From: a virus
Reading direction: 5' to 3' (one strand)
Virus record (IMG/VR): IMGVR_UViG_3300009160_000163
Location: 1 to 24,933 of that record
DNA: 24,933 bases
The notes under the pieces were generated by a model, which saw only the letters and a program-made list of their open reading frames with translations, had not been told where the DNA came from and did not search any database. Within the stretch, counting starts at the first letter, position 1; every line of letters begins with the position of its first letter. Positions 20,803 to 24,933 of this stretch are shown here, one piece after another. Position numbers and translations under genes: made by a program.

Positions 20803-20812
20803 AGACATCAAT

Positions 20813-20887
20813 CGCGGGGTAGAGCAGTGGCAGCTCGTCTGGCTCATAACCAGAAGGTCGCGTGTTCAATTCACGCCCCCGCTACCA
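20813..20887 (+). tRNA. tRNA-Met(CAT), initiator-like, with encoded CCA
   Basis: A full 75-base cloverleaf. Acceptor: CGCGGGG (20813-20819) with CCCCGCT (20877-20883), six pairs plus an unpaired C1-T72. D stem: GAGC/GCTC. Anticodon stem: TCTGG/CCAGA, loop CTCATAA, anticodon CAT at 20845-20847. T stem: GCGTG/CACGC, loop TTCAATT. Discriminator A, then encoded CCA. The unpaired first position, the CGCGGGG acceptor and the loop CTCATAA match bacterial initiator tRNA rather than elongator Met. The three G:C pairs of a canonical initiator anticodon stem are reduced to two plus T:A. It sits between the capsid gene and the next virion gene, on the same strand. Confidence 0.92.
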
Positions 20888-20935
20888 TTTCATCCAGACA
20901 AAGAACATTGAGTCTTTAACTAACTAGATTCCGAC

Positions 20936-20960
20936 TGACTGCCGTTAGCAGTTACTTTTT
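20936..20960 (+). terminator. Possible rho-independent terminator abutting the next gene
   Basis: TGACTGC (20936-20942) pairs with GCAGTTA (20948-20954; one G-T wobble) around loop CGTTA, then CTTTTT runs to the ATG at 20961. It would end or reduce the capsid-tRNA transcript. The next gene then starts without an SD, immediately after the T run. Confidence 0.45.
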
Positions 20961-21194
20961 ATGACTGTACTTCCAATTCCTGTAATTCCAGAACTGATTC
21001 AACGCTACACTGGCGTTGTAGCGCCGGCTAACTTGATTGTGCTAGCCGCTAGCAAGGTCACCAATGGCCCTGAAGGCACGGATGGATCGGCACTGCCAGA
21101 CGACAAGATCACGCCTTACAGCGGCATTTATGATGCCAATGGCAAGCTTCCCACAGTTCCTGGACCTGGAGCAACTTTCATGGCTCGCGTATGA
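20961..21194 (+). CDS. Small unknown protein, probably virion-related, 77 aa
   Basis: The sequence MTVLPIPVIPELIQRYTGVV then NLIVLAASKVTNGPEGTDGS is rich in Pro, Gly and small residues and ends PGPGATFMARV; it looks like an extended, beta-rich polypeptide. No family is recognised. It lies in the virion gene cluster and overlaps the next gene by ATGA. No SD precedes the ATG. Confidence 0.5.
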   Translation: MTVLPIPVIPELIQRYTGVVAPANLIVLAASKVTNGPEGTDGSALPDDKITPYSGIYDANGKLPTVPGPGATFMARV

Positions 21195-21514
21195 TCAGCA
21201 TTCCCGAAAACCTTGTTGGACAGCTTGAGAAGGAGCTTCGCACCGGATGGGAGCGGAACAAAATTGAGGCTGCTGTAGAACTAAAACAAATTGCGCGTTT
21301 CAATCAAGCGCGGCACAAATCAGTTGAAGGATTAGGGCAGAAAATTGCTACTATTCCAGGAACAGCTTATCATTTTTGGGGACAAAAACTTGGGTATGCA
21401 TGTTGGAATGATAAGGCATTTATGGTTGAGTTTCTTCGTGACAATCCAGAGTGCAAAGTGAATAGTGGCGGCGTTAAGGAAATCAGTGTAGGGTGGACAC
21501 CTCCAAGTAAATGA
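21191..21514 (+). CDS. Conserved phage protein of unknown function, 107 aa
   Basis: It is ATGA-coupled at both ends. Sequence features are a helical N-terminus (VGQLEKELRTGWERNKIEAAVELKQIARFNQ) and a compact end with Tyr/Trp/Cys residues (AYHFWGQKLGYACWNDKAFMVEFLRDNPECKV). The 'HFW..KLG..CW.D..F..EFLRDNPE' pattern recurs next to capsid genes in phages with DUF5309 capsids, as I recall it; the function is not known. No catalytic motif. Confidence 0.6.
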   Translation: MISIPENLVGQLEKELRTGWERNKIEAAVELKQIARFNQARHKSVEGLGQKIATIPGTAYHFWGQKLGYACWNDKAFMVEFLRDNPECKVNSGGVKEISVGWTPPSK

Positions 21515-22695
21515 AGACAGTACCATTTAGCGCAATTCTAGCAGAAGCCTGTCAATTGATTGGCTTGGACCGGAATACGTTAAATGACAAAAGCTTTGCA
21601 GCCGTTCGCGACTTTACTAATCGCCGGCTAAGCATGATTTGGGACAGAGAAGACTGGCCTGATATTCAGCAGGTTACTCAACTGTGGCCTGGAACACGCA
21701 TTACTAATGTTGTTGCGGCTCCTATTCCAATTTTAACAGAGTCTGGAAATGAGCTTTTGCAAGAAGATAGCGACACTCTGTTTACTCAAAACGCTGAGAA
21801 CACAATTCCAGTAGTTATCACGCTTGATGTAAACTATCCGCGAATCTATCTCAGAGACTTTTCTGGGCAAGCTTGGCAAAAAGGGACAATCGGAGAGTCG
21901 AACGTAAACATAATTAACCCGTTTTTCATTTTAAATGAAGACAACGAGTTGGTTTCATCTGCTGCTAATCAGTACACGTTTGACTACACGGTTGCCGATT
22001 CAACCACAGATCCGTACATTACTAGCGTGACCATTCAGCTCCCGTGGAGCACGCCACAATGGACAAGCATTAGCAACTCAACGCTCGAGTTCACAAACAA
22101 CAGGCAGCCAATTGCGGTAGTGTCTGGACAAGCTATCGGTTGCTGGACGGCAGATCCACGCAGGGGAACACGCAACCGCAATGAATCGTTTACGGTTGAA
22201 AACATGCCGGACTTGGATGTGTCTACACAGATACTAAGTCAAGATCTGTTTGTGCTTAGGTTTGCAAACTTTGATCCCAAATTTGTGCTGCTTCGAGCGA
22301 TAGCTCCGTTTTTGTTTGGCACAAGGTACGAAGCTGCGCTTAATTACTCTGTTGGATCACAGGTTTATTACGATCCAAGTCAAGCCAGTTCAGCGTACAG
22401 TCCTCCAAACAAGAACTTGGCCGTAGCTGGTAATTTTTGGAATGCTTTTAATAGCACAACGGCTGGAACTGCTCCTGTTAATCCAAGTTCATACTGGAGA
22501 ATGAGCGAAATACCATTCCGATTTAAGGGCTATTTGGTAAACTCAGTTTCTGCCGATTTTATGCGCTCAGAAGGCCGTGGAGCAGAAGCAGATTCGCTTG
22601 AGGGGATGGCTGAGTTTGCAGTTCAGCAGCAGATTGATGTGCTTATTCGTCAGCAAGGACAGATTCAGCGGATGAACATGGTTTACACCTATTAA
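21511..22695 (+). CDS. Neck/tail structural protein with a carbohydrate-binding-like segment
   Basis: A 394-residue protein. The N-terminal 45 residues (FSAILAEACQLIGLDRNTLNDKSFAAVRDFTNRRLSMIWDR) resemble head-to-tail adaptor proteins. The middle is beta-rich. Residues about 280-345 contain YSVGSQVYYDPSQASSAYSP then GNFWNAFN...PSSYWR. This is a small aromatic module that looks like the carbohydrate-binding modules (CBM5/12-like W.Y..G..V.Y pattern) attached to some phage virion proteins. The C-terminus is a Gln-rich helix. It is ATGA-coupled to the upstream gene. Adaptor function is inferred from order and the N-terminus. Confidence 0.6.
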   Translation: MKTVPFSAILAEACQLIGLDRNTLNDKSFAAVRDFTNRRLSMIWDREDWPDIQQVTQLWPGTRITNVVAAPIPILTESGNELLQEDSDTLFTQNAENTIPVVITLDVNYPRIYLRDFSGQAWQKGTIGESNVNIINPFFILNEDNELVSSAANQYTFDYTVADSTTDPYITSVTIQLPWSTPQWTSISNSTLEFTNNRQPIAVVSGQAIGCWTADPRRGTRNRNESFTVENMPDLDVSTQILSQDLFVLRFANFDPKFVLLRAIAPFLFGTRYEAALNYSVGSQVYYDPSQASSAYSPPNKNLAVAGNFWNAFNSTTAGTAPVNPSSYWRMSEIPFRFKGYLVNSVSADFMRSEGRGAEADSLEGMAEFAVQQQIDVLIRQQGQIQRMNMVYTY

Positions 22696-22696
22696 T

Positions 22697-22903
22697 ATGA
22701 TTTCAAAATTTGCAAGAAGGCGTAATGTTAATACCAGCCTGCCATTTTTTAATAAACTTACCTATATTGACTCCAAGTCTGGATCAAACACTTTTTCATT
22801 TACAAAAGTGGCAGTATCAACCCCTTCTGCAAATGCTTTAATTTTAACTGAAGCTGGATTTACACTTACCAACGAAAGCGGCATCAATTTGATAACAGGT
22901 TAA
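22697..22903 (+). CDS. Small unknown protein before the tail fibre, 68 aa
   Basis: The sequence MISKFARRRNVNTSLPFFNK then SNTFSFTKVAVSTPSANALI and LTEAGFTLTNESGINLITG is polar and beta-prone. No SD is visible; it begins 1 base after the upstream stop. 'LTEAG..L..E.G..L' resembles a phrase common in phage particle proteins. Function not assigned. Confidence 0.5.
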   Translation: MISKFARRRNVNTSLPFFNKLTYIDSKSGSNTFSFTKVAVSTPSANALILTEAGFTLTNESGINLITG

Positions 22904-22904
22904 T

Positions 22905-24933
22905 ATGGGCGACAAAATCTCTGCACTTCCAGCGGCAACCAGTTTAGACGGAACGGAAATCATTCCAATCGTTCAAGCTGGTGCTACCAAAAAGGTCACC
23001 GGCCTTATCCTTCGCAATCCTGCCGGCGTTGCAGGGGGCGACCTTACGGGGACCTATCCTAATCCGACGCTAGCATCTGTGACAACTGCGCAGGTTGCTG
23101 TTGGAACTGGACTGGCTATCCCAGTACTTACGGTTGACGCCAAAGGTAGGGTAACTGCGTTAACCACAACGCAGAATCCTGCACTTACAACCAACCAGAT
23201 TGCCGGCCTTTCTTCTGTCGCACCTTCTGCGCTTGCCGTTACAGCTGCCGTTGGAACGTCTACCTCTGCCGCCAGGGCTGACCATCAGCACGTTTATCCC
23301 ACTGCTGCCCAGGTAGGTGCTCTTGGGGCTACTGCTACGGCTGGCGGAGACTTGACAGGAAGCTATCCAAACCCAAATTTAGCTGCAATTACTACTGCGC
23401 AAACTGGAATCGGCAGCGGATTAGTTATTCCCGTTCTTACGGTTGACGCCAAAGGCCGCGTTACAAACCTAACAACTGCCGCTTGCCCTGCTCTTACGAC
23501 TACGCAGATTGCGGGACTTTCTTCGACGGCGCCGGCAGCTTTGGCTTCTGTTGCGGCAGTTGGAACATCTACGTTTGCGTCTCGTTCAGATCACCAGCAT
23601 GTGTTTCCAACAGCGGCACAAGTTGGCGCATTAGGAGCTACAGCAACTGCCGGAGGAGATCTGACGGGAAGCTATCCAAACCCAACGTTTGCTGCAATTA
23701 CGACAGCACAAAGCAACATTGGAAGTTCAACTCAGATTCCTGTGTTGAGCATTGACGCCAAAGGCAGGGTCACTGGACTTTCTTCTGTTGCTGGAGCTTT
23801 TGCAACATCTTCAATCAGTTCTCTTACCGGAGACGTTATTGCTAGTGGCCCTGGGTCAGCATCTGCTGCGCTGGCAGCAATCACGACAGCGCAAAGCAAT
23901 ATTGGAAGTAGCACTTCTGTGCCTGTGCTGAGCATTGATGAAAAAGGCCGCATTACATCACTTTCTAGCACTCCAATTAGTGGAACTGCTGGTGGAACTG
24001 TAACAAGCGTGACTGCTGGAAGTGGATTGTCTGGCGGCACAATTACAGGCGCCGGCACAATTGCAATTAGCGACGTAACAACCGCTCAAAGCGCGATTGG
24101 AAGCTCGACTCAGATTCCTGTCATTACGGTTAACGCTAAAGGTCAAATCACTGCTCTTACCACAGCAGCTGCTGCCGGTGGAGTTGCGCTTTCCACATCC
24201 GAACCTGCTGCCCTTGCGGCTGTTGCTGCTGTTGGAATTGGCGCAACTGCTGCTAGAGCAGATCACCAACATATTTACCCTACTGCTGCTCAGGTTGGTG
24301 CGCTCGGAGCTACAGCTGCTGCCGGCGGTGATTTGACTGGAAACTATCCAAATCCAACTCTGGCTGCAATTACTACGGCCCAGTCAATTGTTGGATCGAG
24401 TACAGTAATTCCGATTTTAAGCATCGATGCCAAAGGCCGTGTGACTGCGCTGTCGTCAACCACTGCTGCAAGCGGAGTTACGCTTGCAACTACGGCCCCG
24501 CCAAATATTGCGTCCGTATCAATTGTTGGTACAAGCGCATTTGCCGCCAGGGCTGACCACACCCACGGAGTGACAGGGGGTATTGACATTTTGCTTGTTG
24601 CAGGTGGCGGAGCGGGCGGCCCCGGAACAACTAGTGGGACTTATGGTGGAGGGGGCGGAGCGGGAGGGTATATTGCCAGCAATTTTTCTGCTAGCGCAGG
24701 CACTACTTATCCTGTTGTGATCGGCGCAGGTGGAACCAGTGCGGCAGTCGATGCAATTCCCACCGATGGCACAAACTCAACGGGGTTGAGTATTACTGCC
24801 CTTGCTGGAGGTTCTGGGTATCCTGGCGCTGCGGGGCTCTCTGGAGGATCGGGCGCAGGTGGCGCGCGCTCTATTGCTGGAAGCGGAAGTTTTGCGGGAG
24901 GAACTGGAACTGTTGGCCAAGGGAAAAATGGCG
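22905..24933 (+). CDS. Repetitive tail fibre/adhesin, N-terminal 676 aa (runs off the window)
   Basis: The ATG is 1 base after the upstream stop, and the frame is open to the end of the window. The start (MGDKISALPAATSLDGTEIIPIV) is typical of phage tail-fibre N-termini. The shaft consists of repeats with GGDLTGSYPNPTLAAITTAQ at nucleotides about 23040, 23349, 23658 and 24330 (the first three exactly 309 bases, 103 residues, apart), each followed by IPVLTVDAKGRVTAL and a RADHQHVYPTAAQVGALG segment. The last part (from about 24590) is glycine-rich (LLVAGGGAGG...GGGGGAGGY), as in fibre tips of the polyglycine type. Likely host-receptor contact; the C-terminus is outside the window. Confidence 0.85.
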   Translation, partial: MGDKISALPAATSLDGTEIIPIVQAGATKKVTGLILRNPAGVAGGDLTGTYPNPTLASVTTAQVAVGTGLAIPVLTVDAKGRVTALTTTQNPALTTNQIAGLSSVAPSALAVTAAVGTSTSAARADHQHVYPTAAQVGALGATATAGGDLTGSYPNPNLAAITTAQTGIGSGLVIPVLTVDAKGRVTNLTTAACPALTTTQIAGLSSTAPAALASVAAVGTSTFASRSDHQHVFPTAAQVGALGATATAGGDLTGSYPNPTFAAITTAQSNIGSSTQIPVLSIDAKGRVTGLSSVAGAFATSSISSLTGDVIASGPGSASAALAAITTAQSNIGSSTSVPVLSIDEKGRITSLSSTPISGTAGGTVTSVTAGSGLSGGTITGAGTIAISDVTTAQSAIGSSTQIPVITVNAKGQITALTTAAAAGGVALSTSEPAALAAVAAVGIGATAARADHQHIYPTAAQVGALGATAAAGGDLTGNYPNPTLAAITTAQSIVGSSTVIPILSIDAKGRVTALSSTTAASGVTLATTAPPNIASVSIVGTSAFAARADHTHGVTGGIDILLVAGGGAGGPGTTSGTYGGGGGAGGYIASNFSASAGTTYPVVIGAGGTSAAVDAIPTDGTNSTGLSITALAGGSGYPGAAGLSGGSGAGGARSIAGSGSFAGGTGTVGQGKNG

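Noticed and set aside
20595-20812. CRISPR array
   Set aside because: The repeat units differ in sequence and spacing (48-70 bases) and carry internal hairpins; no uniform repeat-spacer order.
23483-23755. 90-codon plus-strand ORF and several minus-strand ORFs within the tail fibre
   Set aside because: These are out-of-frame reads of the repetitive fibre; the open frame from 22905 explains the sequence fully.

Overview
The window is a contiguous piece of a tailed double-stranded DNA bacteriophage genome (or a prophage). The evidence is a packaging and capsid module in the usual order (large terminase, portal, small linker, scaffold, SU10/DUF5309-type major capsid protein, tail/neck proteins, repetitive tail fibre), a DNA replication/recombination module, short genes joined by ATGA/GTGA overlaps, and no ribosomal or metabolic chromosome genes. 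The host cannot be named from sequence. Many early genes have good Shine-Dalgarno (SD) sequences, but several structural genes, including the capsid gene, have none, which suggests a host that does not depend strictly on SD.

Layout. 1-1156: the end of a large, probably virion, protein and a small basic protein. 1261-8353 (+): replication and nucleotide genes. These are an OB-fold single-strand binding protein, an Hjc-like PD-(D/E)XK nuclease, a helicase-loader-like protein, the N-terminal half of a DnaB helicase, an LTPH-type protein, a dNMP kinase, a RecE-like exonuclease, four small proteins, the C-terminal half of the DnaB helicase, helix-turn-helix proteins and a candidate small terminase. 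8304-10444 (-): a two-gene YcaO-TfuA cassette. 10446-10735 (+): a divergent 78-codon gene coupled to an 18-codon peptide ORF. 10848-10881: a bidirectional terminator. 10902-12656 (-): a second antisense operon with a GP88-family protein and two tiny membrane peptides. 12657-13425: mostly non-coding, GC-rich and repetitive. 13426-13890 (+): one hypothetical gene. 13891-14220: non-coding, with strong inverted repeats. 14221-24933 (+): the morphogenesis genes, interrupted after the capsid gene by a repeated structured RNA region and an initiator-like tRNA-Met(CAT).

How it works together. The early module supplies a replisome loader/helicase, single-strand binding protein, recombination nucleases and dNMP supply. 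The late module packages DNA and builds the particle. The two antisense blocks look like independently regulated accessory cassettes ('morons') between the two modules.

Three things stand out. (1) A phage-borne YcaO-TfuA pair, which in other systems installs peptide-backbone thioamides, sits one base away from a divergent gene and next to a Cys-Gly-Ser-Cys mini-peptide ORF. (2) The replicative helicase is broken cleanly just after its Walker A helix, and the halves are separated by about 2.6 kb carrying seven intact genes, with no visible split intein. (3) A tRNA with initiator-like features lies behind the capsid gene, preceded by four degenerate hairpin-plus-motif units.
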